A stretch of DNA of 64,000 nt from positions 1 through 64,000 of the forward strand of contig JBBSLP010000016.1 of NCBI GenBank assembly GCA_038255145.1. The letters are read 5' to 3'. Of this stretch, positions 26,953 through 37,284 are shown piece by piece. Under the pieces are notes generated by a model. It had not been told where the DNA came from and ran no database searches. It saw only the letters and a list, made by a program, of their open reading frames with translations. The position numbers were made by a program, and so were the translations under genes. How positions within the stretch are numbered: position 1 is the first letter of the stretch; every line of letters starts with the position of its first letter. This DNA is from WHTX01 sp038255145 (GTDB lineage: Bacteria; Actinomycetota; Acidimicrobiia; Acidimicrobiales; CAIXPF01).

Positions 26953-28890
26953 GTGAGCGTTCTGGTCGGGGACACCCTCGTCGCCCTCGACAAGGTGACC
27001 GCAGCCCTGCCCCGGGGCGAGACCCGCCCGGGCCAGCGCCAGATGGCGGAAGCGGTGGCCGCGGCCATCGACCGGCGCCGCCACCTCGTCGTCCAGGCGG
27101 GCACGGGGACGGGCAAGACCCTGGCCTACCTGGTCCCCGCCATCCTGTCGGGCCGCAAGGTCGTGGTGGCCACCGCCACCCTGGCCCTGCAGGACCAGCT
27201 GATCAGCCACGACCTGCCCGCCCTGCACGCGTCGTTGGGCAAGCCCTTCACCTTCGCCGTGCTCAAGGGCCGCTCCAACTACCTGTGCCTGCAGCGCGCC
27301 GGTGAGCTGGCGACCGCGGCGACGGGGGCCGACCAGCTCGAACTGGTCAAGGACCGCAGCCGGGAGGAGGTGCGGGCCCTGGTGGCGTGGGCGCCGACCA
27401 GCAAGCGGGGTGACCGGGCCGAGCTGCACGAGGAACCGTCCCCCGCGGCGTGGGCCGCGGTCAGCGTGTCCTCCCGCGAGTGCCCCGGCGCCCACCGCTG
27501 CCCCGTGGGCCAGTTGTGCTTCGCCGAGAAGGCCCGCCAGTGGGCGTCGGAAGCCGACGTCGTCGTGGTCAACACCCACCTGTACGCCGCCCACCTGGCC
27601 TCGGGCGGGGCGGTCCTACCCGAGCACGAGGTGGTGGTGCTCGACGAGGCCCACACCGTCGAGGACGTGGTGGCCTCGGCCGCCGGTCTCGAACTGGGCC
27701 CGGGCCGGTTCCGGGCCCTGCGGGCGTTGATGGGGGTCATCGCCTCGGACGAGGCCGACGACGTGGCCGAGGCCCTGGGGCGCAGCGCCGAGCAGTTGGC
27801 CGCCGAGCTCGCCCCCCTGGCTGCCGGGTCCCGCCGCCTACGGGCGCCGTTGCCCGAAGGCCTGGCCGAGGTGCTGGCCCTGGGCCGGACCCGGGTGCAG
27901 CGGGCCATGGGCATCGTGTCGGCCCTGCCCGACGACCTCGGCGCCGACGCCGCCGCCCGCAAGCTGCGGGCCCTGCAGGCCGCGGGCGCGCTGGCCGAGG
28001 ACCTCGACGCCGTGCCTGCCGGGGTGGGTGATCCCGACAGGGTGGCCTGGGTGGACGGGTCGGCCGACTCCCCCCAGCTGCGCATGGCGTTCGTCGACTG
28101 CGGCGAGTTGCTCGGCCGCGAGCTGTGGCCCAACGTGACCGCCGTGTTGACCAGCGCCACCATCCCGCCCCGGTTGGCCGAGCGGCTGGGGGTGCCTGCC
28201 GGCCGTCACGACGACCTCGACGTGGGCAGCCCCTTCGACTACCCCAACCAGGCCCTGCTGTACTGCGCCTCCCACCTGCCCGAGCCCCGCGACCCTGGCT
28301 TCGAGGCCGCGTCGCAACTCGAGCTGGAGCGCCTGGTGGCGGCCAGCGGAGGCCGGGCCCTCGCCCTGTTCACCAGCTGGAAGGCCATGCAGGCCGCGGT
28401 GGCCGTGTTGCGGCCCCGCCTGCCGTGGAAGGTGTTCGCCCAGGGTGAGCTGGCCCGCCCCGCCCTGATGAAGGCCTTCGCCGAGGACGAGACGTCGTGC
28501 CTGTTCGCCACCACCAGCTTCTGGCAGGGCATCGACGTGCCCGGGCCGTCGCTCAGCCTGGTGGTCATCGACAAGCTGCCCTTCCCCCGCCCCGACGAGC
28601 CCCTGTTGCAGGCCCGGCGCGAGCGGGCCGGGGGCCAGGGCTTCGGCCAGGTCGACCTGCCCCGGGCCGCCACCCTGCTGGCCCAGGCCGCCGGCCGGCT
28701 GGTGCGGGCCGTGGACGACCGGGGCGTGGTCGCCGTGCTCGACCGGAGGTTGGCGTCGAGCCGCAGCTACCGCTGGGAGCTCATCCGGGCCCTGCCCCCC
28801 ATGCGCCGCACCAAGGACCCCGAGGAGGCGGCCGCCTTCCTCCGGGCCATCCGCACCGAGCGGGAAGCGGCCGGGGTGCCGGTCCGCTGA
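26953..28890 (+). CDS. DinG-type (XPD-like) ATP-dependent DNA helicase
   Basis: A 645-residue SF2 helicase of the DinG/XPD group. The Walker A is VVQAGTGTGKTLAYLVPAIL (about 47-66) and the DEAH box is VVLDEAHTVEDV. Between them lie cysteines for a likely 4Fe-4S cluster (SNYLCLQR, then CPGAHRCPVGQLC). The C-terminal RecA domain has ATTSFWQGIDVPG and AAGRLVRAVDDRGVVAVLDR. These helicases unwind forked or R-loop DNA. The GTG start lies only 6 bases after a -10-like TACCGT, suggesting a leaderless mRNA. It is transcribed away from uppS. Confidence 0.9.
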   Translation: MSVLVGDTLVALDKVTAALPRGETRPGQRQMAEAVAAAIDRRRHLVVQAGTGTGKTLAYLVPAILSGRKVVVATATLALQDQLISHDLPALHASLGKPFTFAVLKGRSNYLCLQRAGELATAATGADQLELVKDRSREEVRALVAWAPTSKRGDRAELHEEPSPAAWAAVSVSSRECPGAHRCPVGQLCFAEKARQWASEADVVVVNTHLYAAHLASGGAVLPEHEVVVLDEAHTVEDVVASAAGLELGPGRFRALRALMGVIASDEADDVAEALGRSAEQLAAELAPLAAGSRRLRAPLPEGLAEVLALGRTRVQRAMGIVSALPDDLGADAAARKLRALQAAGALAEDLDAVPAGVGDPDRVAWVDGSADSPQLRMAFVDCGELLGRELWPNVTAVLTSATIPPRLAERLGVPAGRHDDLDVGSPFDYPNQALLYCASHLPEPRDPGFEAASQLELERLVAASGGRALALFTSWKAMQAAVAVLRPRLPWKVFAQGELARPALMKAFAEDETSCLFATTSFWQGIDVPGPSLSLVVIDKLPFPRPDEPLLQARRERAGGQGFGQVDLPRAATLLAQAAGRLVRAVDDRGVVAVLDRRLASSRSYRWELIRALPPMRRTKDPEEAAAFLRAIRTEREAAGVPVR

Positions 28891-28933
28891 CGGCGTAGGA
28901 AACTGCGTCCGCCAGCGCCAGCACCGGCCGGGC

Positions 28934-30015
28934 TCAGTAGCCCAGCCGGTCCAGGGAGTGGGGCTGACGCTGCCAATCGCGCTCCACGGTGACGTGCAGT
29001 TCCAGGTAGCAGCCCGGGGCGAGCTGGGAGCGCACAGCCGTGCCCACGGCCTTGAGCACCTCGCCCTTCTTGCCGATGACGATGCCCTTCTGGGATTCGC
29101 GCTCGACGAGGATCTCGCAGCGGATGCGGGGCCAGTCCCACTCGGTGACCCGGGTGGCGATGGAGTGGGGCAGCTCTTCGCGGGCCCGGGCCAGCAACTG
29201 CTCGCGCACCAGCTCGGCCACCCACAGGGCCTCGGGGGTGTCCCGGCTCTGGCCGCTGGGGAAGTAGGCCGGGCCGGCAGGCAGCAGGCTGACCAGGTGA
29301 TCGACGAGGGCGTCGACCCCGGTGCCGTCGATGGCGGAGACGGGGAAGTACTCGTGGCGGTCCACGGCGTCGGCCCCGGCTTCACGCTGGGCCATGGCCG
29401 CGGTGGCCCGCAACTGCTCGAAGATCTTGTCGACCTTGACGCCGTCGACCTTGTTGATGACGACGACGGCGTTGGACGGCATCTGGGCCAGCAGGCGCTG
29501 ATCGCCGCGGCCCACCCCGGACTGGCCGTCTATGACCACGCACACCACGTCGACCCCGTCCGACGCCGTCTCCGCCGCGGCGTTCAGACGACGGCCGAGC
29601 AGGGTGCGGGGCTTGTGGATGCCCGGGGTGTCGACGAAGACGACCTGGGCATCGTCGCGGTCGAGCACGCCGCGGATGGGGGTGCGGGTCGTGTTCGGCT
29701 TGTCCGAGACGATGGAGACCTTCTGGCCGATGATGCGGTTGACCAGGGTGGACTTGCCCACGTTGGGCCGTCCCACCACGGCCACGAACCCCGACCGGAA
29801 CTCCCCCTCCCCCCCAGGCCCGCCGTCATCATCGTCGTTGTCGTCGTCTTCGAAGTCGTCGTCCTCGTCGTCGATCTCGAGGCCGTCGATGTCGAGCTCG
29901 GTGCTGGTGTCGATGGTGGGCTCGTCCATGTCGGGCTTCTCGGGGTCGTGCGCTCGGGGGTGGGGTGCTGGCTGATCAGGTCCTGGGTGGTCGGGGCCTT
30001 GCTGATCGGACTCGG

Positions 30016-30019
<4 letters not shown>
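28934..30019 (-). CDS. era: GTPase Era
   Basis: A 361-residue Era-type GTPase, which binds the 3' end of 16S rRNA in 30S assembly. G1 is GRPNVGKST, G2 NTTRTPIRG, G3 VDTPGIHKP and G4 NKVDGVKVD. The C-terminal KH domain has KGIVIGKKGEVLKAVG. The N-terminal 75 residues are an extra, strongly acidic stretch (EIDDEDDDFEDDDNDDDDGG) not found in most Era proteins. The start overlaps the upstream CBS gene stop by 4 bases. Order ybeY, CBS gene, era is the usual actinobacterial cluster. Confidence 0.93.
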
Positions 30020-31295
<1,276 letters not shown>

Positions 31296-31317
<22 letters not shown>

Positions 31318-31841
31318 GCCGCATCGTGGTGCTCGCGGAGGTGGTGGTCTTCCCGGCCGTGCATGACGGCCTCCTCGTCGACTTCGGCGTGGTCGTGGCC
31401 CAGGACGTGCAGCACGCCGTGCACCACCAGCAGGGCCAACTCGTCGTCGGGCCGCCGACCGTGCTCGGCCGCGTAGCGCCGGGCAACAGCGGGGCAGATG
31501 ACCACGTCACCGAGCAGTCTGAGCATGCCCCGCATGCCCGGCATGTCGGCATCCTCCTCGGCGTCGAGGGGGAAGGAGAGCACGTCGGTCGGACCCTCCT
31601 CATCCATCCACTGCAGGTTGAGGGTTGCCATGGCCGCTTCGTCGACGAAGGTCAGGGTGAGCTCGGCCGGGCCGCACACACCCTCGCCGACCAGCACCTT
31701 GGTCGCCAACGCCGCCCAACCCTCGACCGAGGCGTCGTCGAGGTCGACGCCGTCTTCCACCTCGGTGGTCACGGTCACCTCGTTCACCGATCCACCGGCG
31801 GGCACCCTGCCGGACGGGTCGCCCCGGCGCAGCAGGGTCAT
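31296..31841 (-). CDS. ybeY: Endoribonuclease YbeY (16S rRNA maturation)
   Basis: A 181-residue zinc metallo-endoribonuclease needed for 16S rRNA 3' end processing and ribosome quality control. The zinc motif HGVLHVLGHDHAE (H-x3-H-x5-H) is intact, preceded by LGDVVICPAVARRYA and DVLSFPLD. The ATG at 31841 overlaps the phoH stop; a GTG 18 codons downstream is an alternative start. Its last 22 bases encode the start of the CBS gene. Confidence 0.94.
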
Positions 31842-32830
31842 CGTTTGGTGCTGCGGTCGTTGGCCGAGGGGGTGGCCCGCTCGTAGGCGTTGACGATGTC
31901 CTGCACGATGCGGTGCCGGACCACGTCGCGACTGCCGAGGTGGACGAAGGCCAGGCCCTCGATGCCGGTGAGCAGCTCTTCGACCTGCTCGAGGCCCGAG
32001 CGGCCCCCGGGCACGTCGACCTGGGTGCGGTCACCGGTGACCACCACCTTGGAGCCGAAGCCGATGCGGGTGAGGAACATCTTCATCTGCTCGGGGGTGG
32101 TGTTCTGGGCCTCGTCGAGGATGATGAAGCTGCGGTTGAGGGTTCGACCCCGCATGAAGGCCAGCGGTGCCACCTCGACCAGTTGGCGCTCGGCCAGCTT
32201 GGCCGCCCCTTCGGCTCCCACCATGTCGTAGAGGGCGTCGTAGAGGGGACGCAGGTAGGGGTCGATCTTGGCCATGAGGTCGCCGGGAAGGAAGCCGAGC
32301 TTCTCACCGGCCTCGACGGCGGGACGGGTGAGGATGATGCGCTCGACCTCTTTGGCCTGCAGCGACTGCACGGCCATGGCCACGGCCAGCCACGACTTGC
32401 CGGTACCGGCGGGGCCGATGCCGAAGGTGATGACGTTCTCGCGGATGGCGTCGACATAGCGCTTCTGGCCCGAGGACTTGGGGCGCACCGAGCGGCCCCG
32501 GGACGAGCGCAGGACCTCGGAGGACAACACCTCGGAGGGGCGCTCGTCGGCCTGGACCATCTCGATGGCCCGGCGCACCTCGGGCACGCCGAGGTCGTTG
32601 CCCCGCTCGAGCAGCATGACCAGCTCCTCGAAGATGCGGCCGACCCGTTCCGAGTCGGCACCTTCGACGGTGATCTCGTTGCCCCGCACCATGATGCGGG
32701 TCTGGGGGAAGGCGGCCTCGACCAGCCGCAGCTGCTCGTCGCGGTGACCCAGGAGCTGGGCCATCAGGTGGTTGCCGGCGACGGAGACCTTCACGGTGCC
32801 GCCAGCCGGTGGGGTACCGGTATCAAGCAT
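31838..32830 (-). CDS. PhoH-like ATPase/RNA helicase
   Basis: A 330-residue PhoH-like protein. A KH-type N-terminal region (VRGNEITVEGADSERVG) is followed by the P-loop domain with Walker A GPAGTGKSWLAVAMAV (about 138-153), the ILTRPAVEAGEKLGFLPGDL region, Walker B FIILDEAQNTTPEQMKM and sensor VTGDRTQVDVP. PhoH-YbeY pairs act together in rRNA and RNA processing in many bacteria. It heads the minus-strand operon phoH-ybeY-CBS-era. The 56-base gap to the divergent gene holds both promoters. Confidence 0.92.
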   Translation of the reverse strand: MLDTGTPPAGGTVKVSVAGNHLMAQLLGHRDEQLRLVEAAFPQTRIMVRGNEITVEGADSERVGRIFEELVMLLERGNDLGVPEVRRAIEMVQADERPSEVLSSEVLRSSRGRSVRPKSSGQKRYVDAIRENVITFGIGPAGTGKSWLAVAMAVQSLQAKEVERIILTRPAVEAGEKLGFLPGDLMAKIDPYLRPLYDALYDMVGAEGAAKLAERQLVEVAPLAFMRGRTLNRSFIILDEAQNTTPEQMKMFLTRIGFGSKVVVTGDRTQVDVPGGRSGLEQVEELLTGIEGLAFVHLGSRDVVRHRIVQDIVNAYERATPSANDRSTKR

Positions 32831-32886
32831 GGGGGACGACTTTTTGCTTGGTGTTCTCGGACAGATTGTTCACGTACGGTCCTCGT

Positions 32887-33531
32887 ATGGCAGCACAGGG
32901 TGACGCCCCCGGAGGCGGTGAGTGGTCGGACGATGACTTCAGCGATGTAGCTGATGTCAGGGGAACACCAGGCGCCGGTCACGACCAGGGAGCGGGACCC
33001 GACGACGTGCTCGACACCATCGAACGCTTCGTGGCCGATGCCCGCATCGAGGAGACCACCCGGGCCCGGGGCCGCGAGCGCTGGCTGCGGCAGCGGTCCG
33101 CCGAGGGGTCCACGATGGCCGGCGTGTGCTGGGACCTGGCCGAACGGGGCGAACAGGTGGTGGTGACCACCGCGGCGGGCGGCCACCACCGAGGGCACAT
33201 CGAGGCCCTCGGTGAGGACTTCCTGGCGGTGAGGACCATGGCGGGCACCGTAGTGGTGCCTTGTGACGGTCTCCTCACCATTGCGGTGCACGGACGGGCC
33301 GAGCCCGGCGCACGCCCGGTGCGCCGAGGTCTGGAACTGGCCGAGGTCGTGGCCGAACTGGCCGCGACACGGCCCACGGTGCGGGCCCGGTTCCGCGCCG
33401 GTGACGCGGTGGTGGGCGAGCTGTGCCACGGAGGGCGGGACGTCGCCGCCGTACGGGTCGGCGAGGGCGGCCGGGGGACGGTCTATGTGCGGCTCTCCTC
33501 TCTCTCCGAGCTGTCGGTGCTCTCTGGGTAG
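32887..33531 (+). CDS. Conserved actinobacterial protein of unknown function
   Basis: A 214-residue soluble protein. The N-terminal 40 residues are acidic and Gly-rich. A helical stretch (LDTIERFVADARIEETTRAR) leads to a beta-rich core with VCWDLAERGEQVVVTTAAGG and FLAVRTMAGTVVVPCDGLL, which resembles small Sm-like or PRC-like barrels. No catalytic motif is visible. It is placed opposite phoH, and its 3' end overlaps the HTH gene by 49 bases. The ATG at 32887 is chosen as the first after the promoter gap; the longer frame enters phoH. Confidence 0.7.
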   Translation: MAAQGDAPGGGEWSDDDFSDVADVRGTPGAGHDQGAGPDDVLDTIERFVADARIEETTRARGRERWLRQRSAEGSTMAGVCWDLAERGEQVVVTTAAGGHHRGHIEALGEDFLAVRTMAGTVVVPCDGLLTIAVHGRAEPGARPVRRGLELAEVVAELAATRPTVRARFRAGDAVVGELCHGGRDVAAVRVGEGGRGTVYVRLSSLSELSVLSG

Positions 33532-33734
33532 AGGTGCTCCAACGTGCCCGGCGGGATGCGGCACGACTCGATGAAGGCGTCGACCTCGTCGGCCTTGAGG
33601 CGGATGACCCGCCCGAACCGGTAGGCGGGCAACTGCCCCTCGTCGATGAACCGGTAGAGGGTGCGCGGCGTGATCCCGAGCCGTCGCGCCGATTCCGCCG
33701 TGCTCAGCCAGCGGATCTCCGAGCTGCTGCTCAT
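33483..33734 (-). CDS. Excisionase/BldC-like HTH protein
   Basis: An 83-residue MerR-superfamily winged HTH of the excisionase type. The core is LSTAESARRLGITPRTLYRF, then IDEGQLPAYRFGRVIRLKAD, the standard HTH_17 pattern with a single domain and no effector part. In actinobacteria such proteins (AlpA/BldC relatives) act as small DNA-binding regulators. It ends inside the 3' end of the upstream convergent gene and is transcribed away from the pilus locus, whose first gene starts 97 bases away. Confidence 0.85.
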   Translation of the reverse strand: MSSSSEIRWLSTAESARRLGITPRTLYRFIDEGQLPAYRFGRVIRLKADEVDAFIESCRIPPGTLEHLYPESTDSSEREESRT

Positions 33735-33830
33735 ACCTGCTCCACCCTATACGGCCCCCTGGGGGCCAGCCCTGCGTGCACCACCATCAGTCGAAAGGCT
33801 AGCAAACAACATGAGAACGGCAAAGACAGG

Positions 33831-34595
33831 GTGTTGATCCAGCACGCGCTGCGAAAGCTCGCACCGGGACGCCCGGGAGCCACGGTGCCGAGCTCGGTGG
33901 GCGGGGCCCAGCTGTCGGCCGTGGACGGTCGGGTGATCGCCGCCCGCCGGGGGTTGCCCAGCGGGCGGGCCGTGGCCGGGGGCCTGTTGGTGGCCCTGGC
34001 CGGTCTGGGCACCTACGTGGTGCTGGCCGGAGGCGGCGACACCCCCACCACCACCTACCTGGTGGCCCGCCACGACCTGGTCGCGGGCCAGGAGCTGTCG
34101 GCCGCCGACGTCGACGCCGTGGCCATCGACCTGCCCGAGGCCCAGGCCCGGGGCACCTACTCCAACGTGGCCGCCCTGCAGGCCGCGGTGACCCGCAGCC
34201 CCATCCCTGCCGGCGCCCTGGTGACCAGCACCGCGGTTGCCGCCAGCGGCGAGGCCGGCGCCTACCGCGAGCTGTCGCTGTCCCTCGAACCGGCCCGGGC
34301 CCTCGACGGCGCCCTGGCGGCCGGCGACCGCGTCGACGTGGTGGCCACCGCGGACGGCACCTCGACGGTGGTCGTGCAGCACGCCCGGGTCCTGGCCGTG
34401 GCCGGAGCCGGCGGCGGCGCCCTCGGCGGTGGCGACGTCGTCGTCACCCTGGCCCTCGACGACCCCGCGGCCGCCCTGGCCACGGCGCACGCTGCTGCGG
34501 CCGCCGACGTCACCCTGCTGCGCTCCACCCGCACCGCTGACCTCCTGCCCGCCTCGACCCGCACCGTCGCCAACGCCGGGAGCACCCAGCCTTGA
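33831..34595 (+). CDS. cpaB: CpaB/RcpC-like SAF-domain pilus assembly protein
   Basis: A 254-residue membrane-anchored protein. One hydrophobic helix (AVAGGLLVALAGLGTYVVLA, about 48-67) is followed by an SAF domain (VARHDLVAGQELSAADVDAV) and a RcpC/CpaB-like C-terminal part ending in DVVVTLALDDPAAALATAHA. CpaB proteins line the outer part of Tad pilus machines. The start is GTG 33831 or the next TTG. It overlaps the next gene by 4 bases and opens the tad operon. Confidence 0.75.
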   Translation: MLIQHALRKLAPGRPGATVPSSVGGAQLSAVDGRVIAARRGLPSGRAVAGGLLVALAGLGTYVVLAGGGDTPTTTYLVARHDLVAGQELSAADVDAVAIDLPEAQARGTYSNVAALQAAVTRSPIPAGALVTSTAVAASGEAGAYRELSLSLEPARALDGALAAGDRVDVVATADGTSTVVVQHARVLAVAGAGGGALGGGDVVVTLALDDPAAALATAHAAAAADVTLLRSTRTADLLPASTRTVANAGSTQP

Positions 34596-35881
34596 GCTCC
34601 CCCCGCTACCGCGTCCTCGGTCTGGCCCGGCCCCGGGCCCCGTGGTTCGCCGAGCTCGGCCGGTGGGCCACCTCGGGCTCGGCCCCGGTCGACTTCGTGC
34701 GCTGCGTCAGCGCCGAGGAGGTCCGGGCCCGCCTGGCTTCCAGCCGGTCCTTCTCCGCCCTGCTGGTCGACGGCACCCTTCCCGGCGTCGACCGTGACCT
34801 GCTGGAGACGGCCCGCAACGCCGGTTGTGCCCCCGTGGTCGTCGGCGGTCCCACCCGGGACTGGCCGGCGCTGGGTGCGGCCGCCACCCTGTCCGCCGAC
34901 TTCGCCCAGGGTGACCTGGTGGCCCTGCTGGCCCTGCACGCCGCCACCCTGGCCGAGGTCAACGCCCTGCCCGACACCGGTCCCCGACCGGCCCTCGATG
35001 CCGGTTGGGCCGGTCCCCTGGTGGCGGTGACAGGTCCGGGCGGCACCGGGGCCTCGGTCGTGGCCCAGGCCCTGGCCCAGTCCCTGGCCGACGACCCCCG
35101 CCACGCCGGCCACGTGGCGCTGGCCGACCTGGCCGTGCGGGCCGACCAGGGCATGTACCACGGCGCCCCCGACGTCATCCCCGGGGTGACCGAGCTGGTG
35201 GAGGCCCATCGGGCCGCCGCCCCCGCACCGGCCACCGTGCGGGGCATGACCTTCACCGTGCCCGCCCGGGGCTACCAGCTCTTGCTGGGCCTGCGCCGGC
35301 CCCGGGACTGGGCCGCTCTGCGCCCCCGGGCCACCGAGGCCGCCGTCGAGGGGCTGTGCCGCGCCTTCCGCCATGTGGTGGCCGATGTCGACGCCGACGT
35401 GGAGGGCGAAGCCGAGACCGGGGTGATGGAGACCGAGGACCGCAACCTGCTGGCCCGCACGGCGCTGGCCCGGGCTGACGCCGTCGTCGTGGTGGGCCAC
35501 GCCGGGGCCAAGGGGGTGCACAGCCTCATGCGCACCGTCGACGAGCTCGTCGCCTTCGGCATCGACGCCCCCCGCATCATCCCCGTCCTCAACGACGCCC
35601 CCCGGTCCCCCCGGGCCCGAGCCGAGCTTGCCGCCGCCACCACGCGCCTGGGCTCCGACGCCCTGGGCATCGAGCTGGCCAGTCCCCTGTTCGTGACCTA
35701 CCAGCGCCGCATCGAGGGCGCCCTGCGCGACGTCTCCCGCCTGCCCGCCGGGGTGGCCAAGCCCCTGACCTGCGCCATCGCCACCATCACCGGCCACCTC
35801 GGACGCCCAGCCGCCGACCAGGGCCAACCCATCCGCCCCGGCAGCCTCGGCGAGCTCACCCCCGACCGCGCCGCCAGCTGA
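34592..35881 (+). CDS. tadZ: TadZ/CpaE-like P-loop protein with altered Walker A
   Basis: A 429-residue protein of the CpaE/TadZ group, which places the Tad pilus machine at the cell pole. Residues 1-125 are a receiver-like fold (SALLVDGTLPGVDRDLLETA). Residues about 135-400 are a MinD/ParA-like fold starting GPLVAVTGPGGTGASVVAQA. The deviant Walker A (GPGGTGAS) lacks the usual Lys, as reported for atypical TadZ proteins, so ATP hydrolysis is doubtful. Start is TTG inside the cpaB stop. An 83-base gap follows before tadA. Confidence 0.75.
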   Translation: MSSPRYRVLGLARPRAPWFAELGRWATSGSAPVDFVRCVSAEEVRARLASSRSFSALLVDGTLPGVDRDLLETARNAGCAPVVVGGPTRDWPALGAAATLSADFAQGDLVALLALHAATLAEVNALPDTGPRPALDAGWAGPLVAVTGPGGTGASVVAQALAQSLADDPRHAGHVALADLAVRADQGMYHGAPDVIPGVTELVEAHRAAAPAPATVRGMTFTVPARGYQLLLGLRRPRDWAALRPRATEAAVEGLCRAFRHVVADVDADVEGEAETGVMETEDRNLLARTALARADAVVVVGHAGAKGVHSLMRTVDELVAFGIDAPRIIPVLNDAPRSPRARAELAAATTRLGSDALGIELASPLFVTYQRRIEGALRDVSRLPAGVAKPLTCAIATITGHLGRPAADQGQPIRPGSLGELTPDRAAS

Positions 35882-35964
35882 CCCAGCACCGCCCGGCCCA
35901 AGGCCCCCTTCCTGCACGCCCCGCCCCCGCCCCCACGCCCAGCTCGCCAGGACACCCCCACCCC

Positions 35965-37284
35965 ATGGACTCCCCCACCACCGCCGGCTCCGCCCTCAGC
36001 CAGATCGAGCACGACGTCCAGGCCCGGGCCGCGTCGGCCACCCTCGACATGGCCTCCCCAGCGGCGGCGGACGCCCTGCGCCACCTCATCCGCCAGGAGA
36101 TCGAACGCTGGCGCCTCGACCACAAGCGCGGCCTGCGCACCGAGGACCTCAGCGACCCCGAGGGCCTGGCCGAACGGGCCTTCCGCAACCTGGCCGGCTA
36201 CGGGCCCCTCGAGACCCTGCTGGCCGACGACGACGTGTGGGAGATCATGGTCAACGCCCCCGACGCCATCTTCGTCAAGCGCCACGAGGGCCCGTCGGGC
36301 TACCACGACGAGCCCTTCCACGACGACGACCACGTCACCCGCACCCTGACCAAGCTGCTCGACGACAACGCCGTCGCCCACCGCAAGCTCGACCCCTCCG
36401 AGGGACTGCAGGACGCCCAGCTCAAGGACGGCTCCCGACTGCACATCGTGCACGGCGACCTGGGCCGGGGCGGGCACCTCCTCATCAACATCCGCAAGTT
36501 CAGTGGCGTGCGGCTCTCCTCCCTGGACGAGCTCGTCGACCGGGGCACGCTCAGCGCCCAGGTGGCCGGGTTCCTGGCTGCGTGCGTGGGCGCCCGCCTC
36601 TCCATCGTCTTCGCCGGCCCTCCCGGCTCGGGCAAGACCACGCTCATGTCGTGCTGCTGCGCCGAGCTCGACCCCTCGCTGCGGGTGGTGACGGCTGAGG
36701 AGGTCTTCGAGGCCGACGTGCCCGTGGCCAACGTGGCCAGCATGCAGACCCGTCCCGGGCGGGGCGAGCGGGGCGAGATCGACCTGCGTCGCCTGGTGGC
36801 CGGCTTCCTGCGCATGGCCCCCGACGTGGCCATCGTCGGCGAGGTCCGTGACCGTGAGGCCCTCCCCCTCCTGCTCACCCTGTCCTCGGGCGTCAAGGGC
36901 TTCACCACCATCCACGCCGGCTCGGCCCGCCAGGCCCTCACCCGCCTGCGCTTCATCTGCCAGCTGGCCGACGTCGGCGCCGAGCTGCCCCTCTCCGCCC
37001 TCAACACCCTGGTGTCCGAGTCCATCGACCTGGTCGTGCACTGCCGACGCGGCCCCGACGGGCCCGTGGTCAGCGAGATCATCGCCGTCGAGGACCTGGC
37101 CGGCGGGGCCGACGCCACCCAGTTCACCGCCACCGAGCTGTTCAGCCGCGACGTCATGGGCGGCCCCCTGGTGTGGAGTGGCCTGGTCCCCACCCGGGCC
37201 GAGCGCCAGTTGCGCCAGGCCGGCTTCGACGTGCGCCTCCTGCTCGACCCCGCCGCCACCACCGACCTGCGGGTGGCGTCATGA
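35965..37284 (+). CDS. tadA: Tad pilus assembly ATPase TadA/CpaF
   Basis: A 439-residue secretion ATPase of the VirB11/CpaF type that drives Flp pilus extension. An N-terminal helical region leads to YGPLETLLADDDVWEIMVNA. The ATPase core has Walker A FAGPPGSGKTTLMSCCCAEL (about 212-231), an Asp-box near VVTAEEVFEADVPVANV, Walker B MAPDVAIVGEVRDREALPLL, and the His-box FTTIHAGSARQAL. The ATG is preceded by a Pro-coding, C-rich gap, and the stop overlaps tadB by 4 bases. Confidence 0.93.
   Translation: MDSPTTAGSALSQIEHDVQARAASATLDMASPAAADALRHLIRQEIERWRLDHKRGLRTEDLSDPEGLAERAFRNLAGYGPLETLLADDDVWEIMVNAPDAIFVKRHEGPSGYHDEPFHDDDHVTRTLTKLLDDNAVAHRKLDPSEGLQDAQLKDGSRLHIVHGDLGRGGHLLINIRKFSGVRLSSLDELVDRGTLSAQVAGFLAACVGARLSIVFAGPPGSGKTTLMSCCCAELDPSLRVVTAEEVFEADVPVANVASMQTRPGRGERGEIDLRRLVAGFLRMAPDVAIVGEVRDREALPLLLTLSSGVKGFTTIHAGSARQALTRLRFICQLADVGAELPLSALNTLVSESIDLVVHCRRGPDGPVVSEIIAVEDLAGGADATQFTATELFSRDVMGGPLVWSGLVPTRAERQLRQAGFDVRLLLDPAATTDLRVAS

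Noticed and set aside
33811..33837. Eight-codon leader peptide (ATG...TGA) overlapping the cpaB start.
   Set aside because: It has only a weak, distant GAAAGG site, and such short frames are expected by chance.
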